Below, piece after piece: positions 9,872-18,358 of a stretch of 64,000 bases of DNA. The notes below the pieces were generated by a model. That model was not told where the DNA came from. It was given only the letters and a program-made list of their open reading frames with translations, and made no database searches. The stretch comes from Beijerinckia sp. 28-YEA-48 (lineage in GTDB: Bacteria; Pseudomonadota; Alphaproteobacteria; Rhizobiales; Beijerinckiaceae), in the NCBI RefSeq assembly GCF_900104955.1, contig NZ_FNSI01000001.1:2204001-2268000 (forward strand). Direction: 5' to 3'. Numbering within the stretch: position 1 is the stretch's first letter; each line of letters begins with the position of its first letter. The position numbers were made by a program, and so were the translations under genes.

Positions 9872-10642
9872 ATGCCTGCAACGCGTTGCAGTCCTCTTGG
9901 TGGTTCGCCTGGCAATTTGGTTGGCAGTCTCGAACACCTTGCCGCATCGCGCCCGACTCAACGCGCCCCAACATTTCCATTGACCGCCAGCCGCGTTGCC
10001 CGGCACACTATCAGTGTGGCGCTAGCGACAGCTCCCGAGTTTCGGGGCGCTCAACTCTGGACGCGTTTGGCTTTGCCGGTCGCAGCGGCAATTGCACTGG
10101 AAATCTATGGCGCGCGTGCATTCGCCCAAACAGAAGCACCTCCTCGCCTTCTGCCGACGCAGCAAGACCTCAAGCCCGCCTTTACGCTCGAAGATGCCGA
10201 CCGCAGCGCCATCGCGCTGAACGACCTGCGTGGCCAGATCGTGGTCGTTCATTTTTTCGCGACCTGGTGCGAACCGTGCCGCGTCGAACTCCCGGCGCTC
10301 CGCCGTCTAGCTGAACGCGATGGCTCCCTGCGTGTTCTGGCCATTTCCGTCGCCGAGCCGGAAGCGCGTGTCCGCACTTTCCTCGAAAAGATGCCACTCA
10401 ATTTCCCGGTCGTGATCGACCGCGATCGCAGCGTATCGAAGTCATGGGCGGTGTCGGCGCTGCCGACCACCTACATTCTCGATCGCGAATTAAGGCCGCG
10501 ATTGTTTGTCGAGCAGGATTATCCCTGGGATCAGATCGATATCCCGGCGCTTGAGACATCTTTGTCGATCGCACCAGTGCAACCAACACCAACGCCATCA
10601 TCTTTCAACAGAGGGGAAAAACATGACGTTACATCGCCGTGA
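9872..10642 (+). CDS. TlpA/ResA-like thioredoxin-fold protein, exported or membrane-anchored
   Basis: Thiol-disulfide oxidoreductase of the TlpA/AhpC-TSA class: residues matching PAFTLEDADRSAIALNDLRG lead into VVVHFFATWCEPCRVELPAL with the WCEPC redox motif, followed by VVIDRDRSVSKSWAVSALPT including the cis-proline region. A hydrophobic stretch before it (LALPVAAAIALEIYGARAFAQ) looks like a signal peptide ending in AFAQ. The true start is unclear: ATG 9872 gives a long N-terminus with no good ribosome-binding site, and GTG 10016 would place the signal peptide near the N-terminus. The stop overlaps the next gene by 20 bases, so they are coupled. The role may be disulfide or thiol handling for periplasmic formate dehydrogenase or its neighbour; this is inference. 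Confidence 0.85.
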   Translation: MPATRCSPLGGSPGNLVGSLEHLAASRPTQRAPTFPLTASRVARHTISVALATAPEFRGAQLWTRLALPVAAAIALEIYGARAFAQTEAPPRLLPTQQDLKPAFTLEDADRSAIALNDLRGQIVVVHFFATWCEPCRVELPALRRLAERDGSLRVLAISVAEPEARVRTFLEKMPLNFPVVIDRDRSVSKSWAVSALPTTYILDRELRPRLFVEQDYPWDQIDIPALETSLSIAPVQPTPTPSSFNRGEKHDVTSP

Positions 10643-11732
10643 TCTCTTGAAGGCCGGTGCCGCGCTGACAGCGGCCAGCGCTTTCCCGCGCTTCGCGCAA
10701 GCTCAAACCCCCACGCCCCAAACCTTCGCGCCCAAGCCCGGCACGTGGCGGAAGTTCGAGATCGTCACCCGGCTCGAAATCGCCAAGCCCGAAGGCAAGG
10801 TGCAAGCCTGGATTCCCATTCCTTCCGTCAACGAGGCTAGCTGGTTCACCTCCGGCGGCAGCAAATGGGAGACCAATGGCACCGCGGCGCTGCAGCAGGA
10901 TCCGAAGTACAAAGCCGGCTTCGTGCATGCCACTTGGGAGGCCGGACAATCGCCAGTCATCGAAGTGGTCAGCACCGCCTCGACGCAGGATCGCGCCATC
11001 GATCTGAGCAAGCCCGGGACCGCCGCCGCTCTCTCCGACGCCGATCGCAAACTCTACACCGGCGCCACCGCGTTGATCCCGACCGACGGCATCGTCAAAC
11101 AGACATCCGACAAGATCGTCGGCAATGCCTCCACTGACACGGATAAGGCGCGGCGGATTTTCGAATGGGTGGTCGAGAATACGGCTCGCAATGCATCAAC
11201 GCGCGGTTGTGGCATCGGCGATATCGCCGCCATGCTGACCAGCGGCAATCTCACCGGCAAATGCGCCGACTTGAACGCGCTCTATGTCGGCCTGGCGCGC
11301 GCATCCGGCGTGCCGGCCCGTGATGTCTACGGCATCCGCGTAGCGCCATCGCAGTTTGGCTACAAGAGCCTGGGCGCGGGCTCCGCCAACATCACCAAGG
11401 CGCAGCATTGCCGCGCGGAGGTTTATCTCGACGGCCTCGGCTGGGTGCCGGTCGATCCCGCCGACGTGCGCAAGGTCGCCCTGGAGGAGCCGCCGGCCAA
11501 TCTGCCACTGAGCGATCCTAAGGTTGCCGCCGCCCGCGCCACCCTGTTCGGCGCCTGGGAGGGCAATTGGCTCGCCTATAATTTTGGGCACGACATCGCC
11601 CTACCCGGCGCCCAGGGACCGGCGGTGGAATTCCTGATGTATCCGCAAGCCGAAACCGTGGCCGGGCGGCTCGACTGTCTCGATCCCGACACGTTCCGCT
11701 ACACGATCACGGCGCGGGAAGTCAGCGTCTAA
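10623..11732 (+). CDS. Tat-exported transglutaminase-like (cysteine protease fold) protein
   Basis: Protein of 369 residues with a Tat signal peptide (LHRRDLLKAGAALTAASAF, processing near AQAQ) and a transglutaminase-core domain. The catalytic triad is readable: C214 in TGKCADLNAL, H262 in KAQHCRAEVY, and the Asp of PVDPADV about 15 residues later. Such domains hydrolyse or crosslink amide bonds in the periplasm; the substrate is unknown. The start at 10623 has GAGGGGAAA directly upstream. It overlaps the TlpA-like gene and precedes the TusA/desulfurase/selD genes, so it may belong to the formate dehydrogenase regulon, but no established link exists that I know of. Confidence 0.85.
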   Translation: MTLHRRDLLKAGAALTAASAFPRFAQAQTPTPQTFAPKPGTWRKFEIVTRLEIAKPEGKVQAWIPIPSVNEASWFTSGGSKWETNGTAALQQDPKYKAGFVHATWEAGQSPVIEVVSTASTQDRAIDLSKPGTAAALSDADRKLYTGATALIPTDGIVKQTSDKIVGNASTDTDKARRIFEWVVENTARNASTRGCGIGDIAAMLTSGNLTGKCADLNALYVGLARASGVPARDVYGIRVAPSQFGYKSLGAGSANITKAQHCRAEVYLDGLGWVPVDPADVRKVALEEPPANLPLSDPKVAAARATLFGAWEGNWLAYNFGHDIALPGAQGPAVEFLMYPQAETVAGRLDCLDPDTFRYTITAREVSV

Positions 11733-11783
11733 CGACAGCCGGCGGGCATCGCCGTGATGCCCGCCTTGGCATTTGTGATCCAC

Positions 11784-12020
11784 ATGGATGATCCAGGCGA
11801 CATGGTTCTCGATCTGCGTGGCATACGCTGCCCGCAACCGGTGCTGCGCGCCAAGAAAGCCCTGCGCAACGTCCCCATTGGCGGTGCGCTCGTGTTGGAA
11901 TGCACCGATCCACTGACGGTCATCGACATCCCGCATTTCGTCAACCAGACCGGCCATCATCTGTCGGATCAAAGCCAGCACGAGCAGCTCTACATCTTCC
12001 GCATCGTCAAACAGCGTTGA
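11784..12020 (+). CDS. TusA/SirA-family sulfur (selenium?) carrier protein
   Basis: Small cytoplasmic protein of about 78 residues with the TusA-family core: LDLRGIRCPQPVLRAKKAL, where C16 of the CPQP motif is the persulfide-carrying cysteine. TusA proteins relay sulfur from cysteine desulfurases to acceptors. It lies directly before a desulfurase (14-base gap) and selD, so a role in passing sulfur or selenium to SelD is a reasonable inference; YedF-type TusA relatives are known to co-occur with selenium genes. The start may be ATG 11784 or ATG 11802, the latter having AGGCGAC in front. Confidence 0.85.
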   Translation: MDDPGDMVLDLRGIRCPQPVLRAKKALRNVPIGGALVLECTDPLTVIDIPHFVNQTGHHLSDQSQHEQLYIFRIVKQR

Positions 12021-12033
12021 GTGGTATCGGATC

Positions 12034-13194
12034 ATGAAGCCCGTCTATCTTGACTACAACGCCACCACGCCGATCGCTCCGGACGTGCTCGACGCCATGC
12101 TGCCCTATCTGCGGGGGGACTATGGCAACCCCTCGTCGTCCTATGAACTTGGGAAGCGCGCGCGCAACGCCATTGAAACCGCCCGCGCCCAGGTGGCGAG
12201 CCTGATTGGCGCAGCGCCAGACGAAATCGTCTTTACCAGCGGCGGCACGGAAGCCAGCAATATCGCCATTCGCTCGGGCGCGCGGCGCGATGGGGCGCGC
12301 CGTGGCATCGTCACCACCAATATCGAACATCCAGCGACCGATGCCTGCTGCGCACTGCTGGCGCAGGAGGGCTATGACATTCGCCGGATTAAGGCCAACA
12401 CGGACGGTCTCGTTGATCCACAGCTATTCCACTCGGCGATAGATGCCACCACGGCGCTGGTGAGCGTCATCCACGCACAGAACGAGATCGGCACCCTGCA
12501 ACCGATCGCCGACATCTCGGCCATCGCCAAGGCGCACGGCGCCTTGATACACGCCGACGCCGCTCAATCGGTCGGCAAGGTGAAGGTGGATGTTCAGACG
12601 ATGGGCGTCGATCTGCTGTCGATCGCCGGACACAAGCTCTATGCGCCGAAGGGCATCGGCGTGCTCTATGTGCGGCGTGGCGTCGACGTGCCTTCGGTGC
12701 TTGTAGGCGCCGGACAGGAACACGGCCGCCGGCCCGGTACGGAAAATGTCGCCTTCATCGTTGCGCTCGGCGAAGCCAGCCGTCTTGCCGAAGCAAAGCT
12801 CGCCACCACCACGGCCCATGTGGCTGAGCTCGCCGACAGGCTGCTGACGCGGCTGCGCGCCGACATCCCCGATCTCCTCCTTGCGGGACATGCGACGCAG
12901 CGCCTGCCCAATACACTGAACATTTTGTTCCCCGGCGTTTCCGGCCGCCTGCTGCTGGAAGCCTGTCCTCGGGTTTTCGCCTCCACTGGCTCCGCCTGCC
13001 ATGCCGATCGCGAAGATCCGTCCGCGATCCTGCTGGCGCTGGGGTTTGCACCGGAGCGCGCGCTGGGCGCTGTCAGGCTGTCCGTCGGCCGTCCCACAAC
13101 GCTCAATGACATCGACACGGCCGTATCGGGCCTCGTGGCCGCCTGGCGGCAGTTGCGCCAATCCTCGTCGGCGCGCCTCGCATCGGTTCCATAG
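12034..13194 (+). CDS. Cysteine desulfurase (NifS/IscS family), selD-linked
   Basis: PLP enzyme of 386 residues that releases sulfur (or selenium from selenocysteine) as a protein-bound persulfide. The opening YLDYNATTPIAPDVLDAML is diagnostic; the PLP lysine is K201 in IAGHKLYAPKG and the catalytic cysteine is C322 in FASTGSACHADRE, on the longer loop of group I enzymes. It stands between a TusA-like gene and selD (6 bases from selD), which suggests a dedicated selenium or sulfur donor to selenophosphate synthetase instead of the housekeeping Fe-S role. No isc/suf genes are nearby. Confidence 0.93.
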   Translation: MKPVYLDYNATTPIAPDVLDAMLPYLRGDYGNPSSSYELGKRARNAIETARAQVASLIGAAPDEIVFTSGGTEASNIAIRSGARRDGARRGIVTTNIEHPATDACCALLAQEGYDIRRIKANTDGLVDPQLFHSAIDATTALVSVIHAQNEIGTLQPIADISAIAKAHGALIHADAAQSVGKVKVDVQTMGVDLLSIAGHKLYAPKGIGVLYVRRGVDVPSVLVGAGQEHGRRPGTENVAFIVALGEASRLAEAKLATTTAHVAELADRLLTRLRADIPDLLLAGHATQRLPNTLNILFPGVSGRLLLEACPRVFASTGSACHADREDPSAILLALGFAPERALGAVRLSVGRPTTLNDIDTAVSGLVAAWRQLRQSSSARLASVP

Positions 13195-13200
13195 GAGAAG

Positions 13201-14253
13201 ATGATGAATGTTCCCCAGGTTCGACTGACCAGCCTGGCCCATGGCGGCGGATGCGGTTGCAAGTTGGCGCCCTCGGTGCTGCAGCAATTGCTGTCGTCGG
13301 CGCCCAAGCACAATCCCTATCAGCAGCTCCTCGTCGGCATCGAAACCGGCGATGATGCCGCCGTCTGGCAGGTGGACGACAACACCTGCATCATCGCCAC
13401 CACCGATTTCTTCATGCCGATGGTCGACGATCCCTTCGACTTCGGCCGCATCGCCGCGACCAATGCGATCTCCGATGTCTATGCCATGGGCGGCACGCCG
13501 GTGATGGCGCTCGCCATTCTCGGCATGCCGGTCGACAAGATCGCACCCGAGACCGTGCGCAAAATTCTCGAAGGCGGATCGGCGATCTGTACCACGGCTG
13601 GCATTCCCATCGCCGGCGGCCATTCGATCGATTGTCCGGAGCCGGTCTATGGCCTGGCCGTGATCGGTACCTGCCGGCCCGAGCACGTGCGGCGTAATGC
13701 CGATGCCAAGGCCGGCGATGTCCTCATTCTCACCAAGCCGCTTGGCGTCGGCATCTATTCCGCCGCCATCAAGAAGGACCTGCTGCCGCGCGGCGGCTAT
13801 ACCGACATGATCGCCACGACGACCCTGCTCAATCGCATCGGCAGCGAGCTGGCGCGCAACCCCGCCGTCCACGGCATCACCGACGTCACCGGCTTCGGCC
13901 TGCTCGGGCACGGGTTGGAAATGGCGCGGGGCTCACATCTGACCTTGGTTATCCGCGCCAGCGACCTGCCCTTCCTGGCTGCAGCAGCAGCGCTGGCGCA
14001 GGAAGGCTGCATCACCGGCGCGTCGCACCGCAACTGGGCGAGCTACAGCCACGAGGTCAATTTGCCTGTCGGCTATACTGACTGGCAGCGGCATCTCCTG
14101 ACCGATCCGCAGACATCGGGCGGTCTGCTCGTCGCCTGCGCACCCGAAGCGGCCAGCGACGTGGTGCAGCAGATCCAAGCGGCCGGCTATCCCTTCGCCC
14201 GCATCATCGGCCGCGCGACAGCGGGGCCAGCGTCGATCACCATCGAAGCGTGA
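13201..14253 (+). CDS. selD: Selenide, water dikinase (selenophosphate synthetase) SelD
   Basis: Makes selenophosphate from selenide and ATP for SelA. Length 350 residues. The N-terminal active site reads [11 protein letters not shown], with catalytic C18 and K21 (cysteine form, not selenocysteine). The downstream glycine-rich ATP-binding regions match the family ([45 protein letters not shown]). Either of two adjacent ATG codons may start the protein; AGGAGA lies just before 13201. It ends a plus-strand operon with the TusA-like and desulfurase genes and converges with the DUF3592 gene. Confidence 0.97.
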   Translation: MMNVPQVRLTSLAHGGGCGCKLAPSVLQQLLSSAPKHNPYQQLLVGIETGDDAAVWQVDDNTCIIATTDFFMPMVDDPFDFGRIAATNAISDVYAMGGTPVMALAILGMPVDKIAPETVRKILEGGSAICTTAGIPIAGGHSIDCPEPVYGLAVIGTCRPEHVRRNADAKAGDVLILTKPLGVGIYSAAIKKDLLPRGGYTDMIATTTLLNRIGSELARNPAVHGITDVTGFGLLGHGLEMARGSHLTLVIRASDLPFLAAAAALAQEGCITGASHRNWASYSHEVNLPVGYTDWQRHLLTDPQTSGGLLVACAPEAASDVVQQIQAAGYPFARIIGRATAGPASITIEA

Positions 14254-14257
14254 AGAA

Positions 14258-14866
14258 TCAAAACCTGTCACCGTCCTTCAGGGCCTTGTTGATATTTTCG
14301 GTGGCGCCGGGAGCGTTCATCTCGCCCAGGCCCTTGGCCGCCATCCGCCGCACCCAAAAGCCGCAGAGAAACATGAAAGCGCCAAGGCCGCTCAGCGCCA
14401 GTGCGAAGGAGCTGGGGCCTGGCTCCAAATAGGACACCGCAGGATTTTGCGGATCATAGGCGATATCGGCTGTTGATCCGATCGGATGACGTTCCCGCAT
14501 CTTCACCGCACCGGCTGAGTTCTGCATGCCGAGGTCGTAAGGTTCGACACCACCGGCGACATATTCCTGGTCGCCGACACGATAGTGGTAGAGGACACGG
14601 AACGTGTGCCAGCTTTCTTCCTCCGCGCGACCGTTGCTGCGCGTCTCGCGCGTCGTCCGCAGCAACAACTCGGCGCTGGTGATCGTCGCGCTGGTACGGG
14701 GCCACGACAAAGTCATGGCGCCGCGCACCGTGCCATAGGCGCCCAGCGCGAAGATAGCCGTCGCCAGAACCATCAGATTGCGCCCGAAAGCCATGCCGCC
14801 AAGATTGGGCGGCTTTACCTTTATCGCTCGCGCCAAAGTCCGTGCCCCCCGGTCAACCCCGCTCAT
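14258..14866 (-). CDS. DUF3592-type membrane protein
   Basis: Predicted membrane protein of 202 residues. One hydrophobic helix near residues 28-48 (LMVLATAIFALGAYGTVRGA) is followed by an extracytoplasmic beta-rich domain (WPRTSATITSAEL, FRVLYHYRVGDQEYVAGG, DIAYDPQNPAVSYLEPG) and a second helix near 158-175. This order is typical of DUF3592 proteins, whose function is unknown. A later start at ATG 14794 (MAFGRN) is also plausible. It converges on selD with a gap of four bases and lies downstream of the M20 amidohydrolase gene. Confidence 0.8.
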   Translation of the reverse strand: MSGVDRGARTLARAIKVKPPNLGGMAFGRNLMVLATAIFALGAYGTVRGAMTLSWPRTSATITSAELLLRTTRETRSNGRAEEESWHTFRVLYHYRVGDQEYVAGGVEPYDLGMQNSAGAVKMRERHPIGSTADIAYDPQNPAVSYLEPGPSSFALALSGLGAFMFLCGFWVRRMAAKGLGEMNAPGATENINKALKDGDRF

Positions 14867-14924
14867 CCTATCAGGATCACGAAACAGCCGGAAAGCCGCG
14901 CATTCTTATCGTAATGCGAAATGC

Positions 14925-16079
14925 TCAGCGTTGAACGAGCGCCACAAACAGGCTCGCGCCGGTGGCGATGATCGCGTCGTTAAAATCATATTCCGGGTGA
15001 TGGACCATCGGGCTGTCCGGCCCCTTGCCCTGCCCGACCAAGATGTAAGCGCCAGGACGCTTTTGCAGCATGAAGGCGAAATCTTCCGCCGCCATCAGCG
15101 GCGGAAAGGATTTCGCCAATCCTGTGGGGCCCAGCACGTCAGTGATCGCCCGTGCCGCGTGTTCTGCGGCTTCGGCGTCATTCACCAGCACAGGGAACTC
15201 CCGCACGTATTCGATGCGCGCCGAGGCGCCATAGGCCTCCGCGACATGGGTGACGACGCGGTGGAAGCCAGCCTCAATCCGGGCGCGAGCCGCCTCGTTC
15301 AAAGCGCGAACCGTGCCAGCGATCCGACCTTCCGAGGCGATCACATTATGAGTGGTGCCGATATGCATTTCGGTGACACTGAGAACGGCGGATTCCATCG
15401 GATCGGTCTCGCGCGAAATCAGGGCCTGCAAGGCGAGCACCGTCTGAGACATCACAACAGCCGGATCGATGGTCTTGTGCGGCATGGCGGCATGGCCACC
15501 GCGCCCGGTGATCACCACATCGAAGCGATCGAATGAGGCCAGCGCCGCGCCGGCACGCACCGCCGCCTGTCCCACCGGCAGCAACGGCATGTTGTGCAGC
15601 GCATAGATTTCATCGCAGGGAAAGCGCTCGAACAGCCCTTCCTCGACCATGACACGACCACCACCGAGCCCCTCTTCGGCCGGTTGAAAGATCAGCACTA
15701 CCGTGCCGTCAAACGCGCGCGTGCGCGCGAGATATTCAGCGGCCGCGAGCAGCATCACCGTGTGACCATCGTGACCGCAGCCGTGAAAGCGACCGGGGGT
15801 CCTCGATCTCCAGGCCGGCGTGCCGAGCTCATCCATCGGCAGCGCGTCCATGTCGGCGCGCAGACCAATGCGCCGGTTGCCCGGCCGTCCTTCGATAACA
15901 CCGACTACGCCCGTGTTGGCCATGCCGGTGTGGACCTCGATGCCCATGGCCTTAAGCCGATCGACGACAAAGGCCGCCGTCTTTTCTTCCTCGAACCCAA
16001 GTTCCGGCATGGCATGCAGCATGCGGCGCCATTCGGCGAGGATGGGTTGGCGCGCGGCAATCTCGGCAATGACCGGCAT
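14925..16079 (-). CDS. M20D-family amidohydrolase (hippurate / N-acyl amino acid hydrolase-like)
   Basis: Metallo-amidohydrolase of 384 residues that probably cleaves an N-acyl amino acid or amidated carboxylate. Metal-binding and catalytic motifs: RADMDALPM near residue 76, FHGCGHDGHT near 100, QPAEEGLGGG near 135, and GRGGHAAMPH in the dimerisation domain. AGGAGCAACC precedes the ATG at 16077-16079. It is the last gene of a four-gene minus operon (MDR oxidoreductase, acyl-CoA synthetase, thioesterase, this gene), suggesting that it releases a carboxylic acid or amine used by the other enzymes. The precise substrate cannot be read from sequence. Confidence 0.92.
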   Translation of the reverse strand: MPVIAEIAARQPILAEWRRMLHAMPELGFEEEKTAAFVVDRLKAMGIEVHTGMANTGVVGVIEGRPGNRRIGLRADMDALPMDELGTPAWRSRTPGRFHGCGHDGHTVMLLAAAEYLARTRAFDGTVVLIFQPAEEGLGGGRVMVEEGLFERFPCDEIYALHNMPLLPVGQAAVRAGAALASFDRFDVVITGRGGHAAMPHKTIDPAVVMSQTVLALQALISRETDPMESAVLSVTEMHIGTTHNVIASEGRIAGTVRALNEAARARIEAGFHRVVTHVAEAYGASARIEYVREFPVLVNDAEAAEHAARAITDVLGPTGLAKSFPPLMAAEDFAFMLQKRPGAYILVGQGKGPDSPMVHHPEYDFNDAIIATGASLFVALVQR

Positions 16080-16087
16080 GGTTGCTC

Positions 16088-16537
16088 CTATCGCTTGGCG
16101 TGTTCCCCGCCACCTTCAATGGCCTTGAAGGTGGCGGACATGCTGAACGTACCACGGCCGACGGCATAGACTTCGCCCTTGTCGTCCGTGATCTCGATAT
16201 CGGCCACCGACACCGATTTACCGGCGCGGACTACCTTGCCAGTGGCAAGCAAATCGATCTTGGCCGGCGACTTCAGAAAATCGACACGGAAATTCGCCGT
16301 CGGCGTCGGCCGGCCCACCTGTAAGCCGCAGGCGACAGCACCGGCCACGTCGATCAGCGACGCGATAACACCGCCATGAATGACGCCGGCCTCGGGAAAA
16401 ATACTCAGGCTTGGATGATAGGGCAGACGCAACACGGCAATGCCCGCTTCCACATCGGCACTCTCCAGCTTCACGCCGATCACCTGATGGAAAGCGGCTG
16501 TTTCGATAATGCGCTTGAAGGCTTCGACATCGAGCAT
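16088..16537 (-). CDS. PaaI-family hotdog thioesterase
   Basis: Single hotdog-fold domain of 149 residues with the PaaI/YdiI-type signature: PEAGVIHGGVIASLIDVAGAV, where the HGG and following acidic residue form the active site, then TANFRVDFLKSP and GRGTFSM. Hydrolyses an acyl- or aryl-CoA. It lies nine bases after the acyl-CoA synthetase and eight before the amidohydrolase, so it may serve as a release or housekeeping valve on the CoA thioester made by that synthetase. Confidence 0.9.
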   Translation of the reverse strand: MLDVEAFKRIIETAAFHQVIGVKLESADVEAGIAVLRLPYHPSLSIFPEAGVIHGGVIASLIDVAGAVACGLQVGRPTPTANFRVDFLKSPAKIDLLATGKVVRAGKSVSVADIEITDDKGEVYAVGRGTFSMSATFKAIEGGGEHAKR

Positions 16538-16546
16538 GATCTATCC

Positions 16547-18358
16547 TCAATCTTTTGATGTGACGTTTGAACGAAAGGCGAAGGCCGACAGTTTCTCGCG
16601 CACCAGTACGACGGCTTGCGCTGGAACCTGCACATGCACTTCCAGCCCATGCAGGGCATGCGGTTGTGCCTCGACGCGCCTGTCGGAGATGATCTCCGCC
16701 ACGGCCGCATCAGCAACCCGCTGGGTGATATCGAGCTTGAGCGCTTGCTTGTAGACCTTGCCAATCGCCGTCACTGGCAGCTTCGGCAGGATGACGATTT
16801 CTTTCGGCACAGCGGCGCGCTCAAGAATGCGCGAGCGGGCGAAGTCGAGCAGAACATCAGGCGCGATTTCGGCACCTGCCTGCAATTGCACATAGGCCAT
16901 CGGCAGTTCGCCGGCATAGGCATCGGGCTTGCCGATGGCGGCCACGAGCACGACGCCGGGATGGGCGTTCAGCGCATCCTCGATCATCAAGGGATCGATG
17001 CCATGGCCGCCGCGCTTGATCAGCTCCTTGGCCCGGCCAGTCACCCAGACAAAGCCATCCGCATCGACGCGGCCAAGATCGCCGGTGTCGAGCCAACCAT
17101 CCTCAAAGAACGGCTGCTGCTCGACGCTGCGGTTGAGATAGCCACCAAAGACCATCGGCCCGCGAATGGCGAGCACGCCGATCTCATCGGCGGCACAATC
17201 ACCAATACGGCGGCCGGCGTCATCGACGCGTACCGCTTTCACCGCGCAATAGGGCAATGGAAGCCCGACGGAACCTTGCCGGTTGACGCCATCGCGCGGC
17301 CCGGACGTTACCGCCAATGTGGCTTCCGTCAGCCCCCAGGGTTCGACCACCCAGACGCCGGTGGCGGCGCTCAGCTTTTCGCCCAGCACCCGTGGCAATG
17401 CGGCGGCGCCATTGATGAACAGCCGCAGCCGTTTCGCCCGTTGTCGATCAGGTGGCCGCGTGGCGAGCTGCGCCATGATGGTCGGCGGCCCGACGACAAC
17501 GCTGACGTCCAACTTCTCGATGGTTGACGGCAGCGCCTCGACGACACCCTTGCCGCGATAGCCCAGGGGACCGAGCACGACGACTTCGCTGCCGCCGATC
17601 AGCGGAAACACCGAGCAAGCAAAGAGACCACCGACATGAAACATCGGCATGGCGCAGAGCACGCGATCATCCGTCGTATAGCCATAGCCAAAGCACGAGA
17701 TGATGGAGCCAGCGGCCAGATTGCGCGCGGTCAGCGGCACGAATTTCGGTAGACCCGTGGTGCCGCCGGTATGGAAGACCGTGATGATCTCGGACAGGTC
17801 GCGGCTCGGCGGATCGTCCCCCGTACCGGCTGGCAGCGTCGCCGTGTCAATCGCGATCACCGCTAGGCCGTCCGCCCTATCGGAACGGGCGATCGCGTTC
17901 AAGACATCTGCGAGCACAGCCGGCGCTTCTTTCGGCACCAACACCACCTTGGCGCCGCTCTCGTGCAGCAGTTTCTCGATCTGCCCCTGTTCGAGAAACA
18001 GATTGATTGGCGCCAGACGCGCCACGGCAACGGCGGCGAGCGATGCCGCAATGGTTCCCGGACCGTTGGGCAGAAGCGTGGCGATCACATCGCTCGGCGC
18101 AAGACCGAGTTTGGTGAATTGCGCGGCGAAGCCAGCGATGCCGGCCTGCAATTGCCGGCGTGAGAAGACCACCTCTTCCCCATCCGCCACGCCTTCAGGC
18201 AGATAGCGGATGGCAATGGCATCGCCATCCTGCTCGGCCTGCTGGCGCAACAGCGCCAGGATATCGGCGCCACCAAGGCGCGCCTCTAGCGACGTCGCCG
18301 CGAAAGCGGCGATGTCGTCACGGCCCGTAAAGCGCGGTGCGGAAGAAGCCGTCGGCAT
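16547..18358 (-). CDS. Acyl-CoA synthetase / AMP-dependent ligase
   Basis: ANL-superfamily adenylating enzyme of 603 residues. Motifs: P-loop FHTGGTTGLPKFVPLT near residue 194, WGLTEA near 343, DGWLDTGDLGRVDADGFVWV near 422 and the C-terminal catalytic lysine in VTAIGKVYK near 540. About 50 residues after that lysine form an unusual tail that I cannot assign. The start ATG shares one base with the stop of the upstream MDR gene (TAATG), implying coupled translation. Substrate class (fatty, aromatic or other acid) is not evident. Confidence 0.92.
   Translation of the reverse strand: MPTASSAPRFTGRDDIAAFAATSLEARLGGADILALLRQQAEQDGDAIAIRYLPEGVADGEEVVFSRRQLQAGIAGFAAQFTKLGLAPSDVIATLLPNGPGTIAASLAAVAVARLAPINLFLEQGQIEKLLHESGAKVVLVPKEAPAVLADVLNAIARSDRADGLAVIAIDTATLPAGTGDDPPSRDLSEIITVFHTGGTTGLPKFVPLTARNLAAGSIISCFGYGYTTDDRVLCAMPMFHVGGLFACSVFPLIGGSEVVVLGPLGYRGKGVVEALPSTIEKLDVSVVVGPPTIMAQLATRPPDRQRAKRLRLFINGAAALPRVLGEKLSAATGVWVVEPWGLTEATLAVTSGPRDGVNRQGSVGLPLPYCAVKAVRVDDAGRRIGDCAADEIGVLAIRGPMVFGGYLNRSVEQQPFFEDGWLDTGDLGRVDADGFVWVTGRAKELIKRGGHGIDPLMIEDALNAHPGVVLVAAIGKPDAYAGELPMAYVQLQAGAEIAPDVLLDFARSRILERAAVPKEIVILPKLPVTAIGKVYKQALKLDITQRVADAAVAEIISDRRVEAQPHALHGLEVHVQVPAQAVVLVREKLSAFAFRSNVTSKD

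Noticed and set aside
12424..13911. 495-codon open frame on the minus strand
   Set aside because: Antisense to the desulfurase and selD genes; composition is His/Gln/Arg-rich and lacks any family motif, as expected of a shadow frame in GC-rich DNA.
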